Below, piece after piece: positions 38,045-48,673 of a DNA stretch of 64,000 nt (position 1 is its first letter; each line of letters starts with the position of its first letter). A model generated the notes under the pieces. That model was not told where the DNA came from. It was given only the letters and a program-made list of their open reading frames with translations, and searched no databases. The position numbers and the translations under genes are program-made. Source of the stretch: Bacteroidota bacterium (GTDB taxonomy: Bacteria; Bacteroidota; Bacteroidia; 2-12-FULL-35-15); contig CANIFU010000002.1 in assembly GCA_947466965.1 (NCBI GenBank), forward strand, positions 107,209-171,208. Reading direction: 5' to 3'.

Positions 38045-38842
38045 ATGATTAACCTCTTTATGCCTACTTTTATTACTGTTCGCTGGATAGATGTACTTGA
38101 CATTCTTTTGGTTGCAATACTCATATACCAACTCTATCATTTGGTGAAAGGAACCGTTGCAATCAATATTTTTATAGGCATTATACTTATTTATATTCTC
38201 TGGACTATTGTCAGAGTTGCAAATATGCAATTATTTGGTAGTATACTTAGTAAATTCATTGATGTTGGTTTTATTGCTCTGCTAATTGTTTTTCAACCTG
38301 AACTCAGACGGTTTCTATTATTTTTAGGAACAACAGATCTTTTAAAAAAAGGTAAGATCGGAAAAGGATTGTTTGACTTTAAATGGAACGTAAGTTCCGT
38401 TCAAACACTGGATGTAAATTCGATTGTTAAAGCTTGTAAAAATATGAGTGAAAACAAAACTGGAGCGATCATTATTCTTACAAAAGAAAACGATCTCAAA
38501 TTTTATGCGAATACAGGTGATTCTATTGATGCGAAAGTATCCGTTAGGATGATTGAAAGTATTTTTTATAAGAATTCGCCACTACACGATGGTGCAATTA
38601 TTATTTCAAACAATATTATAATAGCTGCCCGATGTGTTTTGCCAGTAACAGAACACGCAGACTTTCCGGCACATTTAGGAATGCGTCATCGTGCTGCTGT
38701 TGGAATAACTGAAAACACCGACGCCATTGCAATTGTTGTATCTGAACAAACAGGTGAGATTTCGTATTCTATTAAAGGAGAATTAAAGCATGCTTTATCA
38801 CATGAAAGACTAAAAGAATTGCTTGAAACAGTGGTAAATTAA
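38045..38842 (+). CDS. cdaA: diadenylate cyclase CdaA
   Basis: N-terminal TM segments; FQPELRRFL, NSPLHDGAIII (DGA) and GMRHRAAVGI (RHR) motifs; start set at MINLFMPTF. Confidence 0.92.
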   Translation: MINLFMPTFITVRWIDVLDILLVAILIYQLYHLVKGTVAINIFIGIILIYILWTIVRVANMQLFGSILSKFIDVGFIALLIVFQPELRRFLLFLGTTDLLKKGKIGKGLFDFKWNVSSVQTLDVNSIVKACKNMSENKTGAIIILTKENDLKFYANTGDSIDAKVSVRMIESIFYKNSPLHDGAIIISNNIIIAARCVLPVTEHADFPAHLGMRHRAAVGITENTDAIAIVVSEQTGEISYSIKGELKHALSHERLKELLETVVN

Positions 38843-38846
38843 TTCG

Positions 38847-39404
38847 TTATTTCTCTCCATTTTTCTTTTTAAATTCCTTAATTAACTGCTCATCTGTTTT
38901 ACCCAAATTACTGATTGCAGCTTTAGCATCATTACAATATGCGCTTTTAGGAAATTTCTGAATCAATTGTTCGTAAACAATTTTTGCTTTACCATCTTGA
39001 TCCAAAAAATTATCAAGCAGTGATGCTTGCAAAAAAAGACTCTCTTGAACTAATTGATATGCAGGGTATTTCTCAACAATGATTTGATAATAGCCTAAAG
39101 CTTGAGGGTACTGCTGAATTGCTGTAGCAATTTCACCCGCCTTAAAAAGATAATCGGGAGTAATAGAATCCTGAGGATAATTCTTATAATATTCAGAATA
39201 AGCATGAAGCGCTATACCGGCTGTTACTTTATCAATCTGAACAGATTTATGCATGTCTTTTTCCAATTGATCTATCTGTTTAATCAATCTTATTTTGGGA
39301 TCAGAAACAGCTGTTTTTAATTGCTCTGAAACATCTCCATCATTACTGCAGGAATTAAAGAAAATTAGCAAGAAAGCTACTAGTATAGTATTTATTTTTT
39401 TCAT
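38847..39404 (-). CDS. TPR-type lipoprotein
   Basis: Lipobox FFNSCSN; tetratricopeptide-like repeats (ALGYYQIIVEKYPAY...AKIVYEQLIQKFPKSAYCNDAK). Confidence 0.7.
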   Translation of the reverse strand: MKKINTILVAFLLIFFNSCSNDGDVSEQLKTAVSDPKIRLIKQIDQLEKDMHKSVQIDKVTAGIALHAYSEYYKNYPQDSITPDYLFKAGEIATAIQQYPQALGYYQIIVEKYPAYQLVQESLFLQASLLDNFLDQDGKAKIVYEQLIQKFPKSAYCNDAKAAISNLGKTDEQLIKEFKKKNGEK

Positions 39405-39408
39405 TCTT

Positions 39409-40008
39409 TTATTTATCAGGGAAACGCATTTTATAAGAAACATTCACTTTCCCTTTAGAGATATCTGATAGTTTCCCTTTTAACAAACGTCTTCTCAAGG
39501 GACTAATAAGATCAGTAAACAAGCGCCCTTCGATATGATCATACTCATGCTGAATTACACGAGCAGCAATCCCTTCATATGTTTCTTCAATAAAATTAAA
39601 GTCGGTATCGTAATATTGTATTTGAATCTTAGGTTTACGTTTTACATCTTCACGAATTTTCGGGATACTCAAACACCCTTCATTAAAAATCCACTCCTCA
39701 CCTTCTTCATTGGTAATAACTGGATTAATAAATGCTTTTGAAAGATTACCTAATTGTGCGCGTTCTTCAGGTGAATATTCATCTTCTTCATCATCATTTC
39801 TTTCACCATTTACAAAAGGTGTTGTATCCACCAAAAACAAACGGATTGATTTTCCAACTTGAGGAGCAGCTATTCCAACACCTGCAGAAGCCCGCATGGT
39901 TTCAAACATATCTTTAATTAATTGATCAAGGCCAGGATAGTCTTTTGAGATTTCTACCCCTACTTTTCTTAATACGGGATCACCGTATGCAATTATCGGT
40001 AATATCAT
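39409..40008 (-). CDS. def: peptide deformylase
   Basis: GVGIAAPQVG, EGCLSIP, QHEYDHIEG. Confidence 0.95.
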   Translation of the reverse strand: MILPIIAYGDPVLRKVGVEISKDYPGLDQLIKDMFETMRASAGVGIAAPQVGKSIRLFLVDTTPFVNGERNDDEEDEYSPEERAQLGNLSKAFINPVITNEEGEEWIFNEGCLSIPKIREDVKRKPKIQIQYYDTDFNFIEETYEGIAARVIQHEYDHIEGRLFTDLISPLRRRLLKGKLSDISKGKVNVSYKMRFPDK

Positions 40009-40084
40009 TTTTATTTTTTATTGTTATTCGTTATAAACTATTTGAAAAGGAACTTATTTTGCGTGAAAGCATTTTCCCGCTTAG

Positions 40085-40498
40085 TCAAAACCTTTTGTTC
40101 ATATAACTCTGTAAAATAATAGTTGCACTTATTTCATCAACTAATTCTTTATTTTGCCTTGCCTTTTTTTTCAAACCACTGTCAATCATGGTTTGAAAAG
40201 CCATTTTTGAAGTAAAGCGCTCATCCATCCGTTCTACTTTAATTGTCGGAAAGGTTCGCTTCAAATGGATTACAAACGGTTCAATAAAACGTGCAGATTC
40301 CGAAGGAGCATTGTTCATTTGTTTAGGTTCCCCCACTACAATACATTCCACATCTTCCTTACTGATATATGTCTTCAGGAAATCAATCAAATCTTTTGAA
40401 TGAACGGTTGTTAGTCCTGTAGCGATTATCTGTAAAGGATCCGTCACTGCAATTCCAACACGCTTACTTCCATAATCAATTGCCATTAACCTTGCCAT
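40085..40498 (-). CDS. ruvX: Holliday junction resolvase-like RuvX/YqgF
   Basis: MAIDYGSKRVGIAVTDPLQIIATGL, VVGEPKQMN, DERFTSKMA, DEISATIILQSY. Confidence 0.92.
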   Translation of the reverse strand: MARLMAIDYGSKRVGIAVTDPLQIIATGLTTVHSKDLIDFLKTYISKEDVECIVVGEPKQMNNAPSESARFIEPFVIHLKRTFPTIKVERMDERFTSKMAFQTMIDSGLKKKARQNKELVDEISATIILQSYMNKRF

Positions 40499-40614
40499 TG
40501 AACAAAAGTAATAAAAAATGTACATGTTTTGAATGCCTTTTTCTGTTTAAGTCCAAAGACGTTAACACTAAAAAATGAATATATTTGCAAAGCTAAAACA
40601 CAAAATGAAGCATT

Positions 40615-41421
40615 ATGCAAAAGATTATTGAAGCAGCCTGGGAAAATCGGGAATTATTAAAAGATAATGAAACACAAAAAAACATACGTGAAGTAATTGA
40701 ATTGCTTGATAAAGGAAAATTGCGTGTTGCCGAACCTAACGGATCTGAGTGGCAAGTAAACGAGTGGATAAAAAAAGCGGTAATCCTTTATTTTCCAATT
40801 CAAAAAATGGAAACCATTGAAGTGGGCATTTTTGAATTCCACGATAAAATGAAATTGAAAACGAATTATGCGGCTTTGGGTGTGCGTGTTGTTCCAAATG
40901 CCGTTGCTCGTTATGGGGCATACTTGGCTAAAGGGGTAATTATGATGCCCAGCTATGTGAATATAGGCGCTTTTGTTGACAGCGGATCAATGGTTGATAC
41001 ATGGGCAACAGTTGGCTCATGCGCACAAATTGGTAAAGACGTACATTTGAGTGGCGGTGTTGGTATTGGAGGAGTATTGGAACCAGTACAGGCAGCTCCA
41101 GTAATCATTGAAGATGGATGTTTTATTGGTTCACGATGTATCGTTGTTGAAGGTGTTCACGTTCAAAAGGAAGCTGTATTGGGTGCCAATGTCGTATTAA
41201 CAAAATCAACAAAAATAATTGATGTAACAGGAAGCGAACCTATAGAATACAAAGGATTCGTTCCTTCACGTTCTGTTGTCATTCCAGGTTCTTATACCAA
41301 AAGATTTCCTGCAGGAGATTTTAATGTTCCATGCGCATTGATCATTGGCAGCCGAAAAGAAAGTACTGACTTAAAAACATCTCTAAATGATGCACTCAGA
41401 GAATACGATGTGGCAGTTTAG
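40615..41421 (+). CDS. dapD: 2,3,4,5-tetrahydropyridine-2,6-dicarboxylate N-succinyltransferase
   Basis: Left-handed beta-helix hexapeptides; VVPNAVARYGAYLAKGVIMMPSYVNIGAFVDSGSMVDTWATVGSCAQIG. Confidence 0.95.
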   Translation: MQKIIEAAWENRELLKDNETQKNIREVIELLDKGKLRVAEPNGSEWQVNEWIKKAVILYFPIQKMETIEVGIFEFHDKMKLKTNYAALGVRVVPNAVARYGAYLAKGVIMMPSYVNIGAFVDSGSMVDTWATVGSCAQIGKDVHLSGGVGIGGVLEPVQAAPVIIEDGCFIGSRCIVVEGVHVQKEAVLGANVVLTKSTKIIDVTGSEPIEYKGFVPSRSVVIPGSYTKRFPAGDFNVPCALIIGSRKESTDLKTSLNDALREYDVAV

Positions 41422-41463
41422 AAACTTAAATAATCAAATAATCTTTAGCTTTAATTTATTCAT

Positions 41464-42456
41464 TTGAAATTTTTAATCATTCAAACCGCTTTTATTGGTG
41501 ACGTCATTTTAGCAACTGCTGTTGCAGAAAAGCTCCATAATCGGCATCCTGATGCTCAAATCGATTTTGTTTTAAGAAAAGGAAACGAAACGCTTCTAAT
41601 GGATCATCCTTTTATTAAAAATGTTTTTATTTGGGATAAAAAACAAGGGAAAATTAAAAATTTACTTTCTATTATTCATCAAATAAGAGGGCATAAATAT
41701 GATTCAGTGATCAACCTTCATCGTTTTGCCAGTTCAGGTTTTATTGCAGCATTTTCAGACGCACAAGAGATTATTGGATTCGATAAAAACCCTCTTTCTT
41801 TTTTATTTTCAAAAAAAATAAAACATGAGATCGGAAATGGAAAACATGAAGTTGAACGCAACCAGCAACTCATACAACATCTTACAGACCATCTAGCCGA
41901 AAAACCAAAACTGTATCCAACACAGAGCAATTATAATCTAGTAAAAAAATACAAGGAACAACCTTTCATTTGCCTTGCTCCTACCTCTGTTTGGTTTACA
42001 AAGCAGTATCCAAAAGAAAAATGGATCGAGTTGTGCAACGCATTGCCCAAAGATCTTGCTGTTTTTTTGTTGGGAGCACCAAATGATATTTCTTCCTGCG
42101 CAGAGATTATCGATGCTTCAGAAAACAGGAATTCGAAAAACACGATTAATCTTGCGGGAAAATTATCCTTTTTGGAATCGGCAGCATTGATGAAGGATGC
42201 TAAAATGAATTTTGTGAATGATTCTGCTCCAATGCACCTTTCTTCAGCAGTTAATGCAAATACAACGGCCATCTTTTGTTCAACGGTTCCATCTTTTGGT
42301 TTTGGACCACTCTCCGAAAATTCGCAGATCGTGGAAACGAAAACGATTATGAAGTGCCGTCCTTGCGGTTTACACGGACATAAAACCTGTCCGGAAGGAC
42401 ATTTCAAATGCGGTTTCTCAATTGAAACAAATGAAATTTTGAAACATATTCCATAA
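41464..42456 (+). CDS. glycosyltransferase family 9 (heptosyltransferase-like)
   Basis: KFLIIQTAFIGDVILATAVAEKL, LAPTSVWFTKQYPKEKW, FVNDSAPMHLSSA; TTG start. Confidence 0.85.
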   Translation: MKFLIIQTAFIGDVILATAVAEKLHNRHPDAQIDFVLRKGNETLLMDHPFIKNVFIWDKKQGKIKNLLSIIHQIRGHKYDSVINLHRFASSGFIAAFSDAQEIIGFDKNPLSFLFSKKIKHEIGNGKHEVERNQQLIQHLTDHLAEKPKLYPTQSNYNLVKKYKEQPFICLAPTSVWFTKQYPKEKWIELCNALPKDLAVFLLGAPNDISSCAEIIDASENRNSKNTINLAGKLSFLESAALMKDAKMNFVNDSAPMHLSSAVNANTTAIFCSTVPSFGFGPLSENSQIVETKTIMKCRPCGLHGHKTCPEGHFKCGFSIETNEILKHIP

Positions 42457-42559
42457 ATGTATTTTTAAAAACAAATTTATTTTTACAATTCAGAAGAATT
42501 ACAGCAAAAAATTAATTACAGATTCGTAAATTCGTAAAAATTCAGAAGCAAACTACAAC

Positions 42560-43123
42560 ATGGATGAAGAAATAAAAAATGCATTAACTATTCTTCAAAA
42601 AGGAGGAACTATATTGTATCCAACAGATACAGTTTGGGGAATAGGCTGCGATGCAAGAAATAAAGAAGCTGTTACTAAGATTTTCAAACTCAAGGAAAGA
42701 GCGGAATACAAAAGCATGGTTGTATTAGTTTGTGACGAAATAATGGTCAACCGATATGTAAAAGAAGTACCTGCTATAGCTTGGGATTTGATTGAATCAA
42801 CTGAAGAACCCTTGACATTAATTTATCCTGATGGACGAATGTTGGCTGAAAACATTATTGCTGCAGATGGAAGTGTTGGGATTCGAATTGTAAAAGATGA
42901 ATTTTGTAAAAAGCTAATACAAAAATTCGGAAAGCCAATAGTTTCAACTTCTGCAAATGTAAGCGGAGAAACTTCACCAAGTTCTTTTAATGAAATCAAA
43001 TTAGACATCATGAATAAGGTGGATTATATAGTCAACCTCAGACAAAAAGAAATAAATAATACAAAACCTTCCACCATCATAAAAATTGCAATGAACGGAG
43101 AGTTCAAAATTTTAAGGAAATAA
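42560..43123 (+). CDS. L-threonylcarbamoyladenylate synthase (Sua5/YciO/YrdC family)
   Basis: GGTILYPTDTVWGIGCDARN...IFKLKERAEYKSMVVLV...PIVSTSANVSGE. Confidence 0.9.
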   Translation: MDEEIKNALTILQKGGTILYPTDTVWGIGCDARNKEAVTKIFKLKERAEYKSMVVLVCDEIMVNRYVKEVPAIAWDLIESTEEPLTLIYPDGRMLAENIIAADGSVGIRIVKDEFCKKLIQKFGKPIVSTSANVSGETSPSSFNEIKLDIMNKVDYIVNLRQKEINNTKPSTIIKIAMNGEFKILRK

Positions 43124-43153
43124 TACATACACGTATTAATTATTTTTTGCATA

Positions 43154-44581
43154 GTGAAAACAAAATTAACACATCCTGTTTTTAAAATCGTTTCACAATG
43201 TGCTGACGAAATGAATGTTATGGCCTATGTTATTGGTGGCTGGGTTCGGGACCTGCATCTCAATCGTCCTTGTAAAGATATTGATATTGTTGCCATCGGA
43301 CCAGAAAACGAAGAACGAAAGATTGGCATCGAATTAGCCAATGCTGTTGCAAAAAAGTTAGGAAATAAATTCCATGTAAATATTTATAAAAGTTTTGGTA
43401 CAGCTCAAATCGTTTTCGAAGACTATGACATTGAATTTGTTGGAGCAAGAAAAGAATCCTACCGATCAGAAAGTCGAAATCCAATTGTAGAAAACGGAAC
43501 ATTAGAAGACGATCAGAACCGCAGGGACTTTACTATCAATGCGCTAGCAATTGCTCTCAATTCCAACAACTATGGCGAATTACTTGATCCGTTTGATGGA
43601 ATAAAAGATATGCATTCAAAGGTTATTCGCACACCACTTAATCCTGATATTACGTATTCGGATGACCCACTCAGAATGATGCGTGCCATTAGATTTGCAA
43701 CACAATTGGATTATACGATTGAAGAAAAATCACTAATAAGCATTGAGAAGAATAAAGAACGCATAAAGATCATTTCGAAAGAACGAATCAGCGATGAACT
43801 CAATAAGATTATTTTGGCAAAAACACCATCCATCGGATTTAAATTATTGTTTGAAACGGGCTTGTTACATATTATTTTTCCTGAAATGGTAGCTTTGTAT
43901 GGTGTTGAAATCCGAAATGGCAAATCACATAAAGATAATTTCTACCATACCCTTGAAGTGTTGGATAATATATGTAAAACTACGGATGACCTTTGGCTCA
44001 GATGGGCTGCCATTTTACATGATATTGCCAAACCCCCTACAAAAAGATTTGAGCCTGAACATGGCTGGACCTTTCATGGACATGAAGATAAAGGTTCACG
44101 AATGGTTCCCAAAATTTTCGAGCAATTAAAACTACCGCTGAATGAAAAGATGAAATATGTGCAGAAATTAGTTTTACTGCATTTACGTCCTATCGTTCTT
44201 GCAAAAAATGATATTACAGATAGCGCAGTTCGAAGATTATTATTTGAAGCAGGTGATGATATTGATGATTTAATGAAATTGTGTGAAGCTGACATTACTT
44301 CAAAAAATGAATATAAAGTTCAAAAGTATATGAAGAACTTTGAATTGGTGCGTCATAAATTAAAAGAAGTTGAAGAAAAAGACAACATACGTAATTGGCA
44401 ACCACCTATTAGCGGTGAAGATATTATGAAAACATTTAATATTCCTGCAGGAAAAGAAGTCGGAATAATTAAAAATGCTATCAGGGAAGCCATTTTAGAT
44501 GGTGTCATAAAAAACAATCATTCGGAAGCAACTGTATTTATGATTGCTGAAGGAATTAAATTAGGACTAAAAAGCACATAA
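43154..44581 (+). CDS. CCA tRNA nucleotidyltransferase with HD domain
   Basis: YVIGGWVRDLHLNRPCKDIDIVAIG, RRDFTINALAI, DPLRMMRAIRFATQL, AAILHDIAKP; GTG start. Confidence 0.9.
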   Translation: MKTKLTHPVFKIVSQCADEMNVMAYVIGGWVRDLHLNRPCKDIDIVAIGPENEERKIGIELANAVAKKLGNKFHVNIYKSFGTAQIVFEDYDIEFVGARKESYRSESRNPIVENGTLEDDQNRRDFTINALAIALNSNNYGELLDPFDGIKDMHSKVIRTPLNPDITYSDDPLRMMRAIRFATQLDYTIEEKSLISIEKNKERIKIISKERISDELNKIILAKTPSIGFKLLFETGLLHIIFPEMVALYGVEIRNGKSHKDNFYHTLEVLDNICKTTDDLWLRWAAILHDIAKPPTKRFEPEHGWTFHGHEDKGSRMVPKIFEQLKLPLNEKMKYVQKLVLLHLRPIVLAKNDITDSAVRRLLFEAGDDIDDLMKLCEADITSKNEYKVQKYMKNFELVRHKLKEVEEKDNIRNWQPPISGEDIMKTFNIPAGKEVGIIKNAIREAILDGVIKNNHSEATVFMIAEGIKLGLKST

Positions 44582-44722
44582 TTTCTAAATCATTTTCAAT
44601 AGACTATTTTAAATAAATAATTAACAAAAAATAAAGCAATAATTCGTATTTTTGAAATCAAAAACTGGCAAACATTTAACAACCAGTAAAAAATTTACTA
44701 ATATAAAAAAGGAACTAATAGT

Positions 44723-45382
44723 ATGGCTGTTTATCGCTTTCGGGTTACATTTGAAGATAACGAAGAAGTCTATCGTGAAATAGAAATAAAATCAGCTCAA
44801 AACTTTGAGGATTTTCACAATATCATTATTCATTCAATTGGTTTTGATAATTTGCATGATGCCTCTTTTTTTATAAGCGATGATTTATGGAGAAAAGGTG
44901 AGGAAATTGGACTAATTCCGCTAGCTGAAGATGAAGTTGAAAGAAGAAAAAGAAGAGAAATCCCCATAAAAAAACAAATGAATAAATGCAAAATGGCATC
45001 ATTAATCGATGATCCGCATCAAAAATTTGTTTATGTATATGATCCGAAAACAAGCTGGACATTCATGATTGAATTGGTAAAAATATTATTAGATGACCCT
45101 AAGGGGACATTTCCTAAGTGTATTAAATCAATTGGAGAAGCGCCCAAACAGCACAATACAGCTTCTAAAGTTGTTGCTGTTGAAGATGATGAAGATTTTG
45201 ATGATGATGAACCACACCTGGATGATGATGCATATGCTAATGCACATGGTGAGGATGAAACTTCTTTATTAGAGGGTGAAGAAGGAGAAGAAGAAGAATC
45301 CGAAGATGAAGCACATGTTGAGGATGAATCTCATGATGAAGATGCGCATGATCCAGGTGAATTCGAAGAAGAGGATCACTAA
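44723..45382 (+). CDS. pRiA4b ORF-3-like protein with long acidic C-terminal tail
   Basis: MAVYRFRVTFEDNEEVYREIEIKSAQNFEDFHNIIIHSIGFDNLHDASFFISDDLW; C-terminal roughly 60 aa nearly all D/E with interspersed H. Confidence 0.7.
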   Translation: MAVYRFRVTFEDNEEVYREIEIKSAQNFEDFHNIIIHSIGFDNLHDASFFISDDLWRKGEEIGLIPLAEDEVERRKRREIPIKKQMNKCKMASLIDDPHQKFVYVYDPKTSWTFMIELVKILLDDPKGTFPKCIKSIGEAPKQHNTASKVVAVEDDEDFDDDEPHLDDDAYANAHGEDETSLLEGEEGEEEESEDEAHVEDESHDEDAHDPGEFEEEDH

Positions 45383-45429
45383 ATTTCTTTTATACCTCAA
45401 TTAAATTTTTCTTATCCATAGGGCAAAAA

Positions 45430-46332
45430 ATGTCAGATAAAACCTTAATTGTACTGATAGGTCCTACAGCAATAGGTAAAACAACTGCAAGTATTCAGAT
45501 TGCAAAGATATTATCCTGCCCTATTATTTCTGCAGACTCTCGCCAATTTTTCAAAGAAATGAGCATCGGTACCGCCAAACCGAACAAAGAAGAAATGCAT
45601 GGAGTAACCCACTTCATGATTGATTCACATTCAATTTTTGATGACATAAATGTTGGCAAATTTGAAACAGAGGTTATTGCTCTTTTAGAAACACTCCATC
45701 AAACAAATAAAACAGTTATTCTTGTTGGTGGTTCAGGACTTTATATTGATGCTGTGTGTAAAGGGTTTGACGAATTACCTGAAGCCAATATCAATATACG
45801 TAACCAAATTACTTTATTACTTGAGGAAAAAGGAATTGAATCACTTCAATTATTATTGAAAGAATTGGATCCCGCTTATTACTTGAAAGTAGATCTTCTA
45901 AATCCACAACGAATAAGCCGAGCTCTTGAAGTATGCTTGTCAACCGGTAAAACCTATTCTGAACTTCGAGAAGGAAATATAAAAAAGCGAAATTTTAAGA
46001 TTATAAAAATTGGATTGAATACTTCCCGTGAATTAGTATACAATCGTATAAATAGGCGTGTGGATGAAATGATGGAAGCCGGTTTGTTAGAGGAAGTGAA
46101 AATGCTGCAACCACACAAACATTTAAATGCACTTCAAACCGTCGGTTACAGTGAATTGTTTGACTATCTAGAAAATAAAGTAGATTTAAAAACAGCAGTA
46201 GAATCTATCAAACAAAATTCACGAAAATTTGCAAAAAGACAACTGACCTGGTTTCGTAGAGATGAGGGAATTAAGTGGTTTGAACCGAACGCAATTCCTG
46301 AAATATTACATTTTTTGAAAACACAGCTCTAA
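45430..46332 (+). CDS. miaA: tRNA dimethylallyltransferase
   Basis: LIVLIGPTAIGKTTASIQIA, ISADSRQFFKEMSIGTAKP, NPQRISRALEVC, KRQLTWFRRDEGIKWF. Confidence 0.95.
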   Translation: MSDKTLIVLIGPTAIGKTTASIQIAKILSCPIISADSRQFFKEMSIGTAKPNKEEMHGVTHFMIDSHSIFDDINVGKFETEVIALLETLHQTNKTVILVGGSGLYIDAVCKGFDELPEANINIRNQITLLLEEKGIESLQLLLKELDPAYYLKVDLLNPQRISRALEVCLSTGKTYSELREGNIKKRNFKIIKIGLNTSRELVYNRINRRVDEMMEAGLLEEVKMLQPHKHLNALQTVGYSELFDYLENKVDLKTAVESIKQNSRKFAKRQLTWFRRDEGIKWFEPNAIPEILHFLKTQL

Positions 46333-46398
46333 TTGTCCTTTTTTTCGGAAAAGTTCTGTGAAAATGATTACGACTAAAATATCAGTTATACACTGAAA

Positions 46399-47643
46399 AT
46401 GATTAACACAATAAAGGAATATACAAAACTCAACAAAACACTGCTCAACATAATTACTGTTGAATTTTTTGTGCAGCTAATCAATGTTCTTTTTGTAGCA
46501 ATTCTTCCGCTATATATGAAATCTGAAGGTTATAGCGATTCTCAATACGCACACTTCACCTCCTATCGTTATTTCGGAATGCTTGCTTTAGCTCTGTTTC
46601 TAGGAATGTTTATAAAAGGGCGGAAAATATTACCCATGTTTTACATTGCAGCTATTGGCGTTCCTCTATTTGCTGTACTTATCATAATTGGTGTTCAACT
46701 TCATTCAACTTCTTTATTACTCATTTCACATTTATTATGGGGAACAGCATATACATTTATTCAAATTCCGATTTTGCCCTACATAATGCGTAATGCTCCA
46801 AAAGATCAGCAAACAAGGGCAATTACACTCAACTTTGCAACATGGAGCATGGCTACTATTGTTGGTAGCTTTTTAGTAGCAATATTCAACGGAATAAATC
46901 CAGACTTATTTACGGAGCGGAATTTATTATTTGTTATTTCTATTTTATGTTTTTCAGGAATATATTTTGTGATGAAGATGGAAAAGAATGAAAACGTTCC
47001 GATCTTACAAAAGAGCAGGACAAACTTAAAAGATTACGATTGGATCATAATTATGAAAGCGCTAGTGCCAACAATGATCATTGCTATCGGAGCAGGTTTT
47101 ACTATTCCTTTTATGAGTTTGTTTTTTTCGAATGTTCACAATATGAGTACGGCATTTTTTTCTACATTAAACCTTATCACAGCCATCGCTGTTACAATTG
47201 TTGCCATTTATATTCCAGTTTTAAAAGAACGTTATGGATACCATAAAACCATTCCAATTACTCAATCTTTTGCTATTATTGCATTAATAATAATGGCGAC
47301 AACACAATATTATAGTCACCTTAATTTTGCAATCATCGTTGCTTCAGTTTCTTATTTATTTCGACAACCATTAATGAGCGCAGCGGTTCCAATGACTTCA
47401 GAAATTACGATGAAATATGTAGGCGAAAGAAACAGAGAAATGGTGAGTGCATTAACATCAGCAATCTGGTCTGGTTCAGCTTATTTTAGTGCTGTAGGTT
47501 TTGGAGTTTTACGCCATATGAATGTTGAATATGTAAATATTTTTTGGATTACATCAGGGATGTATTGCATTGGAGTAGTTCTATATATTATGCTTATCCG
47601 CGATTATACCTTCAGAGAAAAATCAGGATTAATTAGTAATTAA
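46399..47643 (+). CDS. major facilitator superfamily transporter
   Basis: About 12 predicted TM segments; MFS-like pattern. Confidence 0.8.
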   Translation: MINTIKEYTKLNKTLLNIITVEFFVQLINVLFVAILPLYMKSEGYSDSQYAHFTSYRYFGMLALALFLGMFIKGRKILPMFYIAAIGVPLFAVLIIIGVQLHSTSLLLISHLLWGTAYTFIQIPILPYIMRNAPKDQQTRAITLNFATWSMATIVGSFLVAIFNGINPDLFTERNLLFVISILCFSGIYFVMKMEKNENVPILQKSRTNLKDYDWIIIMKALVPTMIIAIGAGFTIPFMSLFFSNVHNMSTAFFSTLNLITAIAVTIVAIYIPVLKERYGYHKTIPITQSFAIIALIIMATTQYYSHLNFAIIVASVSYLFRQPLMSAAVPMTSEITMKYVGERNREMVSALTSAIWSGSAYFSAVGFGVLRHMNVEYVNIFWITSGMYCIGVVLYIMLIRDYTFREKSGLISN

Positions 47644-47644
47644 C

Positions 47645-48613
47645 TCAAAATCCAAGCAAAATACCTTTTACTCCTTTTTCGCTAAACATTATAGTTGGAG
47701 CAGGAATTTTAAGAAATCCGATGGAATAAAAAACTGTTGTTAAGAATTTAGATTTTGTTTTTAAACGTGTTAAATCCACATCAAGAGATAAATAAAATTG
47801 CCTGTACCGTTCATGATTAATTTGAAAACCATTACCATCAATAAATGGTGGATTGTACATTCCTCCTGTCATTCCATTGGCGCCATATCCAAAAGCGAAG
47901 TTTAACCATTTTGGAAATTTACTTGTATTAGACATAAATGAATAAGGATTTACTGAAAGCCAATATGTTTGTCCATTATAATCTTTAAGTATATTTTCTT
48001 GAAGTGTATTACCTAAGATATTAGGACGAAATTGAGCATATTCACTTTGCTGAAAAGAATATTTAAGAACAAAGCGTTGCTCGTTCCAAGCCAACTCTTG
48101 TAGAACGCAAAGCAATGAACCACCAGTATTGGTTGTAAAATCTCCAATAGAAAAGCCCCATTCAGAAGAATTACCATCCAATATCTCTATGGTGCTTTGA
48201 TAAACAGACCCCAACATCCCACCAAACCAAATTGATTTTTTTCGCTCCACGCCACTCCATTTGAATAAACGAACCCCTACTCTTCCAATATAGTATGATG
48301 TTGTTAGGTGCCCAACTTTATCAACCTGAAGCCATTCTTCATTATCATTAAAAAAATGAAAAGCAGAACGAGGATAATTTTTATACCACAATTCATTTAA
48401 AAAAATTAATGAACTTCCATATAATACGACTTCTGTTCCGGCAACAATGCCTAGCCTTTTTTTATTAATTATAGAAACTGTTTGGGAAGAATCCGTTTGA
48501 GCAAAAGATGGAATGCTTATGAAGTAATAGCAAAGTAAAGAAATTAAATTATTTTTTTTTTTGAATAAATTCACCCTTAAAGATAATAAAGATTTATTTG
48601 TTAATTCAGCCAC
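47645..48613 (-). CDS. DUF2279-family protein
   Basis: DKVGHLTTSYYIGRVGVRLFKWSGVERKKSIWFGGMLGSVYQSTIEILDGNSSEWGFSIGDFTTNTGG. Confidence 0.75.
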   Translation of the reverse strand: MAELTNKSLLSLRVNLFKKKNNLISLLCYYFISIPSFAQTDSSQTVSIINKKRLGIVAGTEVVLYGSSLIFLNELWYKNYPRSAFHFFNDNEEWLQVDKVGHLTTSYYIGRVGVRLFKWSGVERKKSIWFGGMLGSVYQSTIEILDGNSSEWGFSIGDFTTNTGGSLLCVLQELAWNEQRFVLKYSFQQSEYAQFRPNILGNTLQENILKDYNGQTYWLSVNPYSFMSNTSKFPKWLNFAFGYGANGMTGGMYNPPFIDGNGFQINHERYRQFYLSLDVDLTRLKTKSKFLTTVFYSIGFLKIPAPTIMFSEKGVKGILLGF

Positions 48614-48673
48614 AACAGAATCAAAAAAGAATTCGACTGATCAATTAATTCTTAAACATGTATGAACAGTGAA

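Noticed and set aside
41931-42407. 158-aa minus-strand ORF inside the glycosyltransferase gene
   Set aside because: Antisense to a well-supported GT9 gene; no domain recognised.
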